This document shows positions 10,199 to 18,164 of a stretch of 64,000 nt of DNA, one piece after another (position 1 is the stretch's first letter; every line of letters begins with the position of its first letter). The stretch comes from Paramagnetospirillum kuznetsovii. GTDB taxonomy: Bacteria; Pseudomonadota; Alphaproteobacteria; Rhodospirillales; Magnetospirillaceae. The notes under the pieces are model-generated. The model was not told the origin of the DNA. It saw nothing but the letters and a program-made list of their open reading frames with translations, and did no database searches. A program made the position numbers and the translations under genes. Location of the stretch: contig NZ_PGTO01000007.1 in assembly GCF_003284725.1 (NCBI RefSeq), positions 1 through 64,000 on the forward strand, given 5' to 3'.

Positions 10199-11011
10199 TC
10201 AGCTCTTCAGCTTGTATCCGGTGGCCAGCATCCGCCATGTGACGGTCAGCAGCACCAGATTGGCCAACGCCACGATGACGATTCCGCCCTGGATCGAGCC
10301 GTCGCCGACGCCGATGAAACCGGCCCGGAATCCGTCGATCATGTAGAAGAACGGATTGGCCAGGGCGAAGGCGTGGAAGCCTTGGGGCAGCCGCTCGATG
10401 GAATAGAAGGTGCCCGACAGGAAGGACAAGGGCGTGACGATGAAATTGGTCACCGCCGCCATATGATCGAACTTGTCGGCCCAGATGCCGCCCATCATGC
10501 CCAGTAGCGACAGCATCAGCGAGCCCATCACCGCGTGATAGACGATCAGGCCCGGATTATGGACCGGCATGGGGACGAACAAGGCCATGCCCAAGGTCAC
10601 GGCGACGCCCACCGTAAGCCCGCGCGCCACGCCGCCCATGGCCACCGCCAGGGTCTGCTCGGCGCCCGTCAAGGGCGGCATCAGCATATCGACGATATTG
10701 CCCTGGACCTTGGCGATGATGATGGAGGACGAGGTATTGGCGAAGGCGTTCTGCACCATGGCCATCATGATCAGGCCGGGGCTGAGGAACTGCACGAAGG
10801 GCACGCCCTTGACGGTCGCCGCCACCGGCCCCAGCGCCAGGGCGAACACGGCGAGGAACAGCAAGGTGGTGACCACCGGGGCCAGGATGGTCTGGAAATA
10901 GACCTTGAGGAAGCGCCGGACCTCCTTCAGGAACAGGGTCCAGGCGCCCAGCCAGTTCACCGCCCCATAGGTCCGGGGCATGGGTGGCGCCGTGTTGAAT
11001 TGCTGACTCAT
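10199..11011 (-). CDS. ABC-2 type transporter permease
   Basis: A 270-residue integral membrane permease with about six helices. The signature region NPFFYMIDGFRAGFIGVGD (about 218-236) and the N-terminal GAWTLFLKEVRRFLKVYFQTILAPVV helix are typical of the ABC-2 family that exports drugs, polysaccharides or lipids. The ATG at 11011 is chosen over upstream in-frame starts because only 14 bases separate it from divergent recX, and the shorter form aligns with the family N-terminus. No ATPase partner is adjacent, so it must pair with an ATPase encoded elsewhere. Its substrate cannot be told. Confidence 0.9.
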   Translation of the reverse strand: MSQQFNTAPPMPRTYGAVNWLGAWTLFLKEVRRFLKVYFQTILAPVVTTLLFLAVFALALGPVAATVKGVPFVQFLSPGLIMMAMVQNAFANTSSSIIIAKVQGNIVDMLMPPLTGAEQTLAVAMGGVARGLTVGVAVTLGMALFVPMPVHNPGLIVYHAVMGSLMLSLLGMMGGIWADKFDHMAAVTNFIVTPLSFLSGTFYSIERLPQGFHAFALANPFFYMIDGFRAGFIGVGDGSIQGGIVIVALANLVLLTVTWRMLATGYKLKS

Positions 11012-11025
11012 GCTATATCTCTTCC

Positions 11026-11592
11026 ATGACCGATCGACCCCAACGGCGTCCGCCGCCAAAGATCACCGCATCCTATGTGGAGAATGCCTCGCTGCATTAT
11101 CTCGAACGCTTCGCGTCGTCCAGGGCCAACCTGCGCAGGGTGCTCATGCGCAAGGTGGAACGCTCGCTCGCCCATCACGGCGGCGAGGCCGCCGAGGCCG
11201 CCCAGGTGGTGGACGAGGTCATCGCCAAGCTGGCGCGGCTGGGCTATCTCGACGACCAGGCCTATGCCGAGACCAAGGCGCGGAGCCTGCACCGACGGGG
11301 CGGCTCGCTGCGCATCATCCGCGCCACCCTGGCCGCCAAGGGGGTGGAGGCCGAGGCGGCGGTCGCCGCCCTGACCAGCCTGCGGGACGCGCAAGCCGAT
11401 CCCGATCTGGCCGCCGCCATCGCCCTGGCCCGCCGCCGCCGGTTGGGGCCGTTTCGCAGGCCGGAACTGCGCGCCGATGCGCGCGCCAAGGATCTCGCCG
11501 CCCTGGGCCGCGCCGGTTTCGCCTGGGAAATCTGCCGCGCCGTGGTCGAGGCCGACAGCCCCGAGGCGCTGGAAGATCTCTGCGTGCGATAA
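11026..11592 (+). CDS. recX: RecX regulatory protein
   Basis: A 188-residue basic, helical protein of the RecX family, which limits RecA filament growth. The pattern of three-helix repeats is visible: ENASLHYLERFASSRANLRRVLMRKV, then VVDEVIAKLARLGYLDDQAYAETKARSLHRRGGSLRIIRATLAAKGV, then a C-terminal repeat with LGRAGFAWEICRAVV. The longer N-terminus rich in Pro and Arg fits alphaproteobacterial RecX. RecA is not in the window. It is divergent from the ABC permease with a very short shared region (11012-11025), so each promoter must lie inside or across the other gene. Confidence 0.88.
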   Translation: MTDRPQRRPPPKITASYVENASLHYLERFASSRANLRRVLMRKVERSLAHHGGEAAEAAQVVDEVIAKLARLGYLDDQAYAETKARSLHRRGGSLRIIRATLAAKGVEAEAAVAALTSLRDAQADPDLAAAIALARRRRLGPFRRPELRADARAKDLAALGRAGFAWEICRAVVEADSPEALEDLCVR

Positions 11593-11636
11593 CAAACTAT
11601 GCTATGATTTGACATTGCTGCGACGTGGAGTTCGTC

Positions 11637-11903
11637 ATGAATGTTTCCCTCACGCCTGATCTGGAAGCCTTCATTCACGACATGGTGAAATCCGGCGGCT
11701 ATGCCAGCGCCAGCGAGGTGGTGCGGGATGCATTGCGTCGCCTGGTCCATGACGATTCCTTGCGGCAGATGGAATTGAAGCGTCTGCGCGCCGAGATTCA
11801 AGTGGGGCTGGATCAGGCGGATCGTGGCGAGGTCGTGGATGGCGAGGATGCGATGACGGCGCTGATCGGCGGAATTGCAAACATGGGTCGCCAGAGTGGC
11901 TGA
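11637..11903 (+). CDS. parD: ParD-family antitoxin
   Basis: An 88-residue type II antitoxin. The N-terminal ribbon-helix-helix DNA-binding segment reads MNVSLTPDLEAFIHDMVKSGGYASASEVVRDALRRL, and the C-terminal half would wrap the toxin. The ATG at 11637 follows GTGGAG with good spacing; a GTG at 11625 is possible. It overlaps the parE start by 8 bases, typical of coupled toxin-antitoxin pairs. ParD alone or with ParE is expected to repress its own promoter in 11593-11636, where TATGCTATGATTTGACA is AT-rich. Confidence 0.9.
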   Translation: MNVSLTPDLEAFIHDMVKSGGYASASEVVRDALRRLVHDDSLRQMELKRLRAEIQVGLDQADRGEVVDGEDAMTALIGGIANMGRQSG

Positions 11904-12192
11904 CTCTTACGTTCTGACGCTTCGCGCCCGGAATGATCTGGCCGAAATCCGGGATTATATTTCCCAGCACGACCCCCGCGCCGCCCTCCACCTGCTGGAA
12001 AGTTTCAGAGAGTCCTTTCGCCGCCTGGGCGAATATCCGCGCATCGGTCGCGAACGCGACGATCTCGCCAGCCGTCCGGTTCGGACATGGCCGGTCGGCC
12101 AATATCTGATCGTCTATGAGGCAGGCTCGCCGACGGTGATCCTTCGCGTCGTTTCGGGCTATCGCAATCTGCCGGAATTACTTGGCGGCTGA
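11896..12192 (+). CDS. parE: ParE-family toxin
   Basis: A 98-residue toxin of the RelE/ParE superfamily. Typical elements are the N-terminal LTLRARNDLAEIRDYI helix region, the middle FRRLGEYPRIGRERDDL and the C-terminal strands YLIVYEAGSPTVILRVVSGYRN. ParE toxins usually inhibit DNA gyrase. The start is GTG at 11896 inside the last codons of parD; no suitable ATG exists in frame. Its 3' end overlaps the convergent mscS-type gene by 15 bases (12178-12192). Confidence 0.9.
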   Translation: MADSYVLTLRARNDLAEIRDYISQHDPRAALHLLESFRESFRRLGEYPRIGRERDDLASRPVRTWPVGQYLIVYEAGSPTVILRVVSGYRNLPELLGG

Positions 12193-13497
12193 GCCCGCCA
12201 TGCGCACCTGCATCTGCGGCAGCGGCATCGCGATGCCCTCGGCGTCGAACCGCGCCTTGATGCGGCGGTTGAATTCGCGGATCAGGGCGGCGCGGTCGCC
12301 CGGTGTGGTCCGGACCTGGGCTCGGATGACCATGGCGGAGGGGTCGAAGCGTTCCAGCCCCAGCACTTCCAGCGGCGCCGCCATGAAGCTCCCCCATTTG
12401 GCGTCGGCCTGCAATTCGGCGCCCAGCTCGGCCATGATGGCCAGGATCCGGTCCATGTCCTGGTCGTAGGCGACGCCGATGTCGATGACGGCGGTGTTGA
12501 AGCCCTTGGTGGCGTTGACCACGGTGGTCACCGCGCTGAACGGCACCGTGTGCAGACCGCCATTGCCGTCACGCAGGCGGATGGCGCGGATGGAGATGGC
12601 CTCCACCGTGCCGGAATGCTCGCCCAGCTTCACCGAATCGCCCACCGCGATGGTGTCCTCGAACAAGATGAACACGCCGGTGATGATGTCTTGCACCAGC
12701 TTCTGCGAGCCGAAGCCGATGGCGATGCCCAGAACTCCGGCACCGGCCAGCAGCGGCGCGATGTCGACCCCCAGTTCCGACAGCACGATCAGCACCACCA
12801 TGACCACCAGCAGCACGAAGACGGCATTGCGGGCCAGGGGCAGCAGGGTGCGGGCGCGGCCCGAGCGCTGCAGCGGATTGCCCTCGGCATCGGTGGCGGT
12901 CAGGTAGCGCTCGATGGCGCCGTGCAGCAGGTGCCAGGCCACCAGGGCCATGACCAGCACCACCGCCAGATGAACCAGGGTGGTCGCCACCTGGCGGCCG
13001 AGATCGGAATCCAGCAGGCTCATGGGATGGAAGCCCCACAGTTCCGCCAGGGCCAGCAGACCCGCCACGCCGATCAGGCCGCGCAGCACCCGATGCAGCA
13101 GCGGCAGATAGGTATTGGCGCGGCTCTCCGGGCGCCCCGACGCCAGGGCGCGGTCCACCACCCGGTGCAGCAGCTTGGCCGCCGCCACCGCCGCAGCGAT
13201 AATGGCCAGGGTCATCAGTTCGACCCGCAGATCGCCCGCCTTGTCCGACAGATGGGCCAGCAGGGTGACCTCGACCGTCGGCTTGGCGGCCTGCTGGGCG
13301 GCCAGCAGGGCCTTCAACTGGGCGACCAGCGCGTCGCGGGACTTGGCGTCCTCCAAGGTGGCGACAAGGCGGCCCAACTCGTCGGGGGCGGGCGGCGGCA
13401 CCGGCTCGGCCGCCATGGCGGGGGCGCAGAGCAGCACGGCCAAGATCAGGCTGGCGAGCACCCGCCGGAGCGGGCTATAGGTGGAAAGCAGGGTCAT
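12178..13497 (-). CDS. MscS-family mechanosensitive channel
   Basis: A 439-residue channel protein with a signal peptide (ends AMA-AE, about residue 29), several transmembrane helices and the conserved MscS pore helix LLAGAGVLGIAIGFGSQKLVQDIITGVFILFEDTIAVGD, followed by the beta domain and a C-terminal cytoplasmic domain. Such channels open under membrane tension and release solutes on osmotic downshock. The C-terminus extends to AGSAAK without an added domain. It is divergent from arsC and overlaps parE at the 3' end. Confidence 0.92.
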   Translation of the reverse strand: MTLLSTYSPLRRVLASLILAVLLCAPAMAAEPVPPPAPDELGRLVATLEDAKSRDALVAQLKALLAAQQAAKPTVEVTLLAHLSDKAGDLRVELMTLAIIAAAVAAAKLLHRVVDRALASGRPESRANTYLPLLHRVLRGLIGVAGLLALAELWGFHPMSLLDSDLGRQVATTLVHLAVVLVMALVAWHLLHGAIERYLTATDAEGNPLQRSGRARTLLPLARNAVFVLLVVMVVLIVLSELGVDIAPLLAGAGVLGIAIGFGSQKLVQDIITGVFILFEDTIAVGDSVKLGEHSGTVEAISIRAIRLRDGNGGLHTVPFSAVTTVVNATKGFNTAVIDIGVAYDQDMDRILAIMAELGAELQADAKWGSFMAAPLEVLGLERFDPSAMVIRAQVRTTPGDRAALIREFNRRIKARFDAEGIAMPLPQMQVRMAGSAAK

Positions 13498-13570
13498 GGC
13501 GCGCCCGAAACAGTGAATTCGTCGCGCCCACCATGGCCGCCGGATTCATGGAAATCAAGGGGCGCAAGCC

Positions 13571-13918
13571 ATGTCGGACGTCGTGACCATCTACCACAAT
13601 CCCCGCTGCGGCAAATCCCGCGACACCCTGAAGCTGATCGAGGACAAGGGAATCGCGCCCAAGGTGGTGGACTATCTGAAGACACCGCCATCGGTCGCCG
13701 AACTGACCCGCATCCTGACCCTGCTGGGCAAGCGCCCCGCCGAGATCACCCGCAAGAAGGAAGCCGCCGAGGCCGGCATCGACCCGACCAAGCTGGACGA
13801 CGCCGCCCTGATCCAGGCCCTGATCACCCACCCCATCGCCATCGAACGCCCCATCGTGGTCAAGGGCGACAAAGCCGCCCTGGGCCGCCCGCCGGAAAGC
13901 GTGCTGGCGATTCTGTGA
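13571..13918 (+). CDS. arsC: Arsenate reductase, glutaredoxin-coupled type (ArsC/Spx family)
   Basis: A 115-residue protein with the catalytic motif HNPRCGKSRDTL; Cys13 attacks arsenate and glutathione/glutaredoxin completes the reduction to arsenite. The later HPIAIERPIVV stretch has the Arg typical of arsenate binding, and the family length is right. AAGGGGCG precedes the ATG. It lies about 15 kb from the ars operon, which has two unrelated arsC genes. Its last 80 bases recur in broken form at 15348-15426. Confidence 0.92.
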   Translation: MSDVVTIYHNPRCGKSRDTLKLIEDKGIAPKVVDYLKTPPSVAELTRILTLLGKRPAEITRKKEAAEAGIDPTKLDDAALIQALITHPIAIERPIVVKGDKAALGRPPESVLAIL

Positions 13919-14009
13919 CGGGGGCTGATGTCTCGTGTCTACGACTTAGGGCTTGGGACGCGAGCGTAAGCTATAGTGCTGATCGCAGTCGTGGAGGCTA
14001 TATTACCTG

Positions 14010-15173
14010 TCAGCCTTGGCGCCGCATGAACTCGGCAAAAAGCGGTACGCTGAAATCCAGATAGCCGTGATCGGCACTGAAGACCATGCCTTTTGAGATG
14101 ATGCTCGCCCTCACCGGTCCCAAGGATTTTTGAGAGCGTCCCATTGACTTGGCAATATCCGCCATCGCATAGGGGCCATCCCCCAAGTGTGCCATTGCCT
14201 TGACAAAAAGAACCTCCGCCCTCGTCAGGCGGTCGATCCGCACTTTGAAGAACCCCTCATCCAGCCGCGCCAGCGTCTCAGCATAGGAATGGTCCACATT
14301 GGCAAAGGTGACTTCTGGTCCTTCGGAATTGTCCCATACGACGGAGGCCCACTCTTGAAGAAAGAATGGGTAGCCCTTTGTGCGCTCTATTATGGCCTGT
14401 AGTGCTTCCGGCGCAATAGTGGCCTCTTCCTCAATAATCGGCTTCTCAACGGCTTGTCCGGCGGAGACCGGGTCAAGGGCTCCAACGGCCGGATATTGAA
14501 ACAGCCGTTCTGCGTAGGATTTCGCCTCTCCCGCCAAGCGGGCAATTTGCGGGAGACCCGCGCCAATCATTAGGACAGGCAACCCATCTTGCGATATCCG
14601 GTGTAGTGCAACAATCAGTGCTGATAGATCGGCTGCGGATAGATATTGCACCTCATCGATTAGGAGTAGCCAGCCACGTCCCGCAGCTTGGGCGGCCTTC
14701 CCGATCAAGGTGAATAGATCCGGCAGATCGTACTGAAGATCTCCCGTTTCAGCCAGCCCAGGCTCAGGCTCCACGCCCACCTCTACGCCAGCCATCTCGA
14801 TCTTAAATATCGCGGCAAAGTTTCGCAGCCCATTGAGGCCACGTACTGCGAGGTGTCTCGCTGCTTCCACGCCAGACAGCGATCTCATGACTTTTCGCAT
14901 TTCTGGAAAAATGAGGCGGGCGAGGCTCTCCCCTTCCGGAGACTCGACTCGGGAGACAAGTAAGCCCTCTCGCTCGGCGTTTCGACCGATCTCGTTGAGC
15001 AGCACAGTCTTCCCAACGCCGCGCAGACCTAGCAGCATGATCGAGCGCGCATTTCTTCCCTTCACAGCTCTTCCACACGATATTCTTGCTGCTTCAAGGA
15101 TGGCGGAACGACCGGCGAGCTCAGGGGGGCGACTGCCCGCGCCAGGTGCAAATGGATTGCGATACGGGTCCAT
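14010..15173 (-). CDS. Solitary AAA/ORC-type ATP-binding protein
   Basis: A 387-residue P-loop ATPase. Walker A is GLRGVGKT (49-56) and Walker B is LLLIDEVQ (169-176). A C-terminal region from about 300 looks like a winged-helix domain. The N-terminus MDPYRNPFAPGAGSRPPELAGR is typical of a widespread family of lone ATPases related to AAA_16/ORC-CDC6 proteins, whose role is unknown to me. CGGAGG precedes the ATG closely. Base composition is visibly richer in A/T than in the neighbours. It is flanked by a complete arsC on one side and an arsC 3' fragment on the other, which suggests insertion or duplication around it. Confidence 0.88.
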   Translation of the reverse strand: MDPYRNPFAPGAGSRPPELAGRSAILEAARISCGRAVKGRNARSIMLLGLRGVGKTVLLNEIGRNAEREGLLVSRVESPEGESLARLIFPEMRKVMRSLSGVEAARHLAVRGLNGLRNFAAIFKIEMAGVEVGVEPEPGLAETGDLQYDLPDLFTLIGKAAQAAGRGWLLLIDEVQYLSAADLSALIVALHRISQDGLPVLMIGAGLPQIARLAGEAKSYAERLFQYPAVGALDPVSAGQAVEKPIIEEEATIAPEALQAIIERTKGYPFFLQEWASVVWDNSEGPEVTFANVDHSYAETLARLDEGFFKVRIDRLTRAEVLFVKAMAHLGDGPYAMADIAKSMGRSQKSLGPVRASIISKGMVFSADHGYLDFSVPLFAEFMRRQG

Positions 15174-15347
15174 CGGTCCTCCGCGGGTCTTTGCGATGTC
15201 TAGCTATTTATAGGAATGTCTACAATATAACGCTAGTCTTTTTTAGACGGCCTTAGCCTGATGTCATGACTCAGCTCCATAAGTGACCTGGTGGCCGGAG
15301 CTCAACGGCCATTAGATTCCGGTGACACAGTTTCTGGTGACAGTGCA

Positions 15348-15428
15348 CCCCATCGCCATCGAGCGCCCCACCGCGGCCCAGGGCGACAAGGCCGCCTGCC
15401 GGAAAGCGTGCTGGCAATTCTTTGACGG
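15348..15428 (+). pseudogene. Degenerate duplicate of the arsC 3' end
   Basis: This stretch repeats the last ~90 bases of the arsC at 13571-13918, from ACCCCATCGCCATCGA through GCCGGAAAGCGTGCTGGC to ATTCT-TGACG. It carries several substitutions and a 10-base deletion that shifts the frame. No upstream part of arsC is present and the catalytic Cys is missing, so it cannot be functional. The rest of 15174-15485 holds the promoter region of the ATPase gene (AT-rich, with TATAAA on the minus strand near 15213) and otherwise nothing I can identify. Confidence 0.8.
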
Positions 15429-15485
15429 AGCGCTGAAGGGGTGGGGTGCCACTTCCCGGCGGGGGTTTTGGTTTGGGATGCCCCC

Positions 15486-16511
15486 CTACTTGATCACCCC
15501 GGCGTCGAAGTAATAGGCCGAGGCGCCGCCGTGGAGCTGGATGCCCATGCGTTCGATCTCGCTGGCCGACAGGTGGATCAGCTTGCCGCGGGGATGGCCG
15601 TCGGTCAGCAGTTTCTGGGTGCTGGGATGCCACAGCGCCCGTGTCACGCCGTAGATCAGCTCGTCGGGCTGCGACGCGGCGGTCACCAGCACGACGCCCA
15701 CATCCAAGGTCTTCACCTCGGCGCCCACACCCTTATAGGTGTCGGCGGGAATGGTCGTGGCGGTGAAGAACGGGTTTTGGATGCGCAGCTTGTCGATTTC
15801 CGGACCGCTGACCGGGATCAGGACAAGATCGGAGCGCTGGGCCAGTTCGGCCAGGATGGGAACCGGATAGGCATCGACCACCAGCATGGCGTCCAAGGTT
15901 CCGGCGGCCATGGCGTCGGCGGCGGGGCCGGGCTTCATGGGCGACAGCTTCAACTGGCCCTCCGTCATGCCGAAGGCGCCCAGCAGCAGCTTGCCATGGA
16001 CCATCTCGGCGGAGTCCTTGTCGCCGAACGACACCCGTTTGCCCTTCAGGTCGCGGACCGAGGCGATCTTGGCGTCCTTGCGGGCGATCAGATGCAGGCT
16101 TTCGGGGTACAGCATGGCGATGGCACGCAGGTTTTGGACGGCGCCCTTGCCCTTATAGATGCCGGTGCCGTGATAGGCCCAATAGGCGATGTCGGCCTGG
16201 ACCAGGGCGGCATCCAGCCGCTTGGCGGCGATGGCCTCGATATTGGCGATGGAGCCGCCGGTGGACTTGGCCACCGCCACCATGCCCGGCACGCCGCACG
16301 ATCCCCCCTTGTCGCATTCGCGCGAACCGGGCGGATTGCTGATGGCGTTGGCAACCAGACCGCCGAAGGCGAAGCGGGTCTCGCCGGTCGGGCCGGTGCC
16401 GATCTGGAAGAAGCGGATCTCCTGGGCGACGGCAGTCGCGGCCAGCGCCAAACCGACCGCCATGGCGGCCATGGACCATGTGAAGCGCCGGTGGCGCGAG
16501 GTGAACGTCAC
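15486..16511 (-). CDS. TAXI-family TRAP transporter solute receptor
   Basis: A 341-residue periplasmic binding protein with a signal peptide (ends AVA-QE near residue 29). The mature start IRFFQIGTGPTGETRFAFGGLVANAIS is the classic TAXI opening, and the LRAIAMLYPESLHLIARKDAKIASVRDLKGKRVSFGD segment is family-typical. Such receptors bind dicarboxylates, amino acids or similar anions for a DctM-type permease. No TRAP permease is adjacent, so it is an orphan receptor or works with a distant partner. The start is GTG at 16511 after CAGGGAG; a reading frame continues 36 codons upstream without a comparable site. Confidence 0.9.
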   Translation of the reverse strand: MTFTSRHRRFTWSMAAMAVGLALAATAVAQEIRFFQIGTGPTGETRFAFGGLVANAISNPPGSRECDKGGSCGVPGMVAVAKSTGGSIANIEAIAAKRLDAALVQADIAYWAYHGTGIYKGKGAVQNLRAIAMLYPESLHLIARKDAKIASVRDLKGKRVSFGDKDSAEMVHGKLLLGAFGMTEGQLKLSPMKPGPAADAMAAGTLDAMLVVDAYPVPILAELAQRSDLVLIPVSGPEIDKLRIQNPFFTATTIPADTYKGVGAEVKTLDVGVVLVTAASQPDELIYGVTRALWHPSTQKLLTDGHPRGKLIHLSASEIERMGIQLHGGASAYYFDAGVIK

Positions 16512-16690
16512 GGTGAGACTCCCTGGTCTTCTTGATTGATGGTCAAAGCATAGACCATTTATATCAATAAATCCGCATATATGTAATCGAGCCATACCAT
16601 TTCGTGCGGGGTGGTTCACATCTTATTCATTGCGATCGGCCACAAAGCAGGCAGAATGTGCTCGTCACCGCAGGGGGTTTGCCGTCTTAA

Positions 16691-17722
16691 ATGGACGATG
16701 ATGGACTGAAACCGATCAATGACAGCGACATGGACTCCATGTTCGTTCTGCCGCTGTCGATTATCCCACTCCAGACGCCGGCCTTGCAGGCCGCCAAGCT
16801 GATCAAGAACGTGCGCCTGCGCAGCGCGGTGGAGATCTTCGCCGACGCGCAGACCGGATCCGGTCAAGTGGATGTGGAAGCCCTGCCCGCCATGTTCGGC
16901 TGGCCGGTGGATCAGGTTCATCCGGATCTCGGCATCCTGCGCCGCCTGGCGCTGTTGCCCAGCTACGACGTTTTTTCGCTGCGTGTCAGCCTGCGCGAGC
17001 ACGGCATTCCGGTGAATGATTACGCGGCGCTGAAGCTGTCGCCGGACAAGGCGGCGGAACTGACCCGCTACATGATCATGTTCACCCGCCCCCTGATGAA
17101 GATGATCTATTCCGGCGAGGACGTGCAGGTCGACACCTATGACGACCTCATGAAGTTGTTCCGCGATCCCGATATCAAGAAAGCCCGCCAGCGGCTGGAA
17201 ACCATGGCGGAAAGCCTCGGCATCGACATTTTCGACGTGCCGCGCTTCCTGGAGGATTACGGCGACACCTTCATGTCGCTCAGCTATTTCCGTCACTGCC
17301 TGGACCGGCTGGAGCCCTATTTCACCGCCTGCGTCCAGTCCATGACGCCCATCCGCAGCCACTTCCAGCTCAAGCAGAATCACAACCTCATGAAGTCCTG
17401 CGACATGATCGAGGAAGTGATCAACTCCATCAGCGCGTCCATTTCCGGCCGCCTCGAGGTGTTCGACAAGCGCACCCGCGAGATGTGGGAAAACATCACC
17501 CAGGAAGAGTTCCGCGCCGTCAAAAGCATGATCGAACGCTATCACGTCACCATCGGTTCGGCCTTGTGCGGCCTGACGGTGAAGATGAGCGCCTTCGCCA
17601 AGATGTTCCCCCGGCCCAATTCGGGCGGCCCCATCAAGCGGGCCGACTTCATGATGACCGAGATGATTCAGGGCATCGACCTGATCCGCGACGTGGACAA
17701 GCAGTTCTCGATCGGCGGATAA
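16691..17722 (+). CDS. Uncharacterised 343-residue protein
   Basis: A soluble, mostly alpha-helical protein without signal peptide or membrane helices. I recognise no named domain. An N-terminal segment (about 17-120) is followed by helices rich in charged residues, with a notable stretch HNLMKSCDMIEEVINSISASISGRLEVFDKRTREMWENI (about 232-270) that could form a coiled coil. Two genes on (18165-18995) lies a second uncharacterised helical protein on the same strand, and both may belong to one regulatory or structural system. ATG 16691 is preceded by AGGGGG about 13 bases upstream. Codon use is native. Confidence 0.8.
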   Translation: MDDDGLKPINDSDMDSMFVLPLSIIPLQTPALQAAKLIKNVRLRSAVEIFADAQTGSGQVDVEALPAMFGWPVDQVHPDLGILRRLALLPSYDVFSLRVSLREHGIPVNDYAALKLSPDKAAELTRYMIMFTRPLMKMIYSGEDVQVDTYDDLMKLFRDPDIKKARQRLETMAESLGIDIFDVPRFLEDYGDTFMSLSYFRHCLDRLEPYFTACVQSMTPIRSHFQLKQNHNLMKSCDMIEEVINSISASISGRLEVFDKRTREMWENITQEEFRAVKSMIERYHVTIGSALCGLTVKMSAFAKMFPRPNSGGPIKRADFMMTEMIQGIDLIRDVDKQFSIGG

Positions 17723-17752
17723 AGGTTTTAAGTTCGCCGTCGAGCGGCGGGC

Positions 17753-17770
17753 GGGCCACCTCCGTGGCCC
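17753..17770 (+). terminator. Possible Rho-independent terminator
   Basis: GGGCCAC-CTCC-GTGGCCC forms a 7-base-pair GC-rich stem with a 4-base loop and is followed by TTGCCTTTC. It lies 30 bases after the stop of the 343-residue protein gene. The T-tract is interrupted, so the call is modest. Confidence 0.4.
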
Positions 17771-17808
17771 TTGCCTTTCGCGTCACGCGGTCGCGACCGT
17801 ATAGCTGT

Positions 17809-18045
17809 CTACGCCAGAATATCCAAATAGGTGCCGCGCGGCGCGAAGCGGTCCAGGCTTTCCAGCGGCGTGTCGGGCGACAGCATGCGCCGCCCGCGCG
17901 GGCCGTTGGGGGTGGCCCCCTGGATTCCCGAAGGACCGACGGCGGTTCCCCGCGATGGGCGCCCGTCACGGCCGACCGCCTCGCGGATGCCGATGACGTT
18001 GCCGACCTGGCCGCTGGAGCTGATGCCACGCGAAGTATCGACCAT
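17809..18045 (-). CDS. Small uncharacterised protein (78 residues), probably disordered
   Basis: A short reading frame with strong G/C preference at third codon positions, unlike the AT-richer bases upstream of its ATG (18046-18110). The protein is rich in Gly, Arg, Pro and Ser, with a conserved-looking C-terminus LSPDTPLESLDRFAPRGTYLDILA. There is no signal peptide or membrane helix. The ribosome binding site is weak (GGGAAC 14 bases upstream), and a TATATT box lies at about 18074-18069 on the minus strand. It lies between two uncharacterised genes on the opposite strand. Function unknown; a longer form starting at 18162 is less likely. Confidence 0.55.
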   Translation of the reverse strand: MVDTSRGISSSGQVGNVIGIREAVGRDGRPSRGTAVGPSGIQGATPNGPRGRRMLSPDTPLESLDRFAPRGTYLDILA

Positions 18046-18164
18046 GTTCGAACTGTTCCCGATCTCAAATATAGGGTCGATGATACCATTCGCGGCCCTT
18101 GGACAAAAGCGGTTGCTTTTGCATTCTCCTTGCCCGCGACATTTTCTTGTGGCTGAATGCAACC

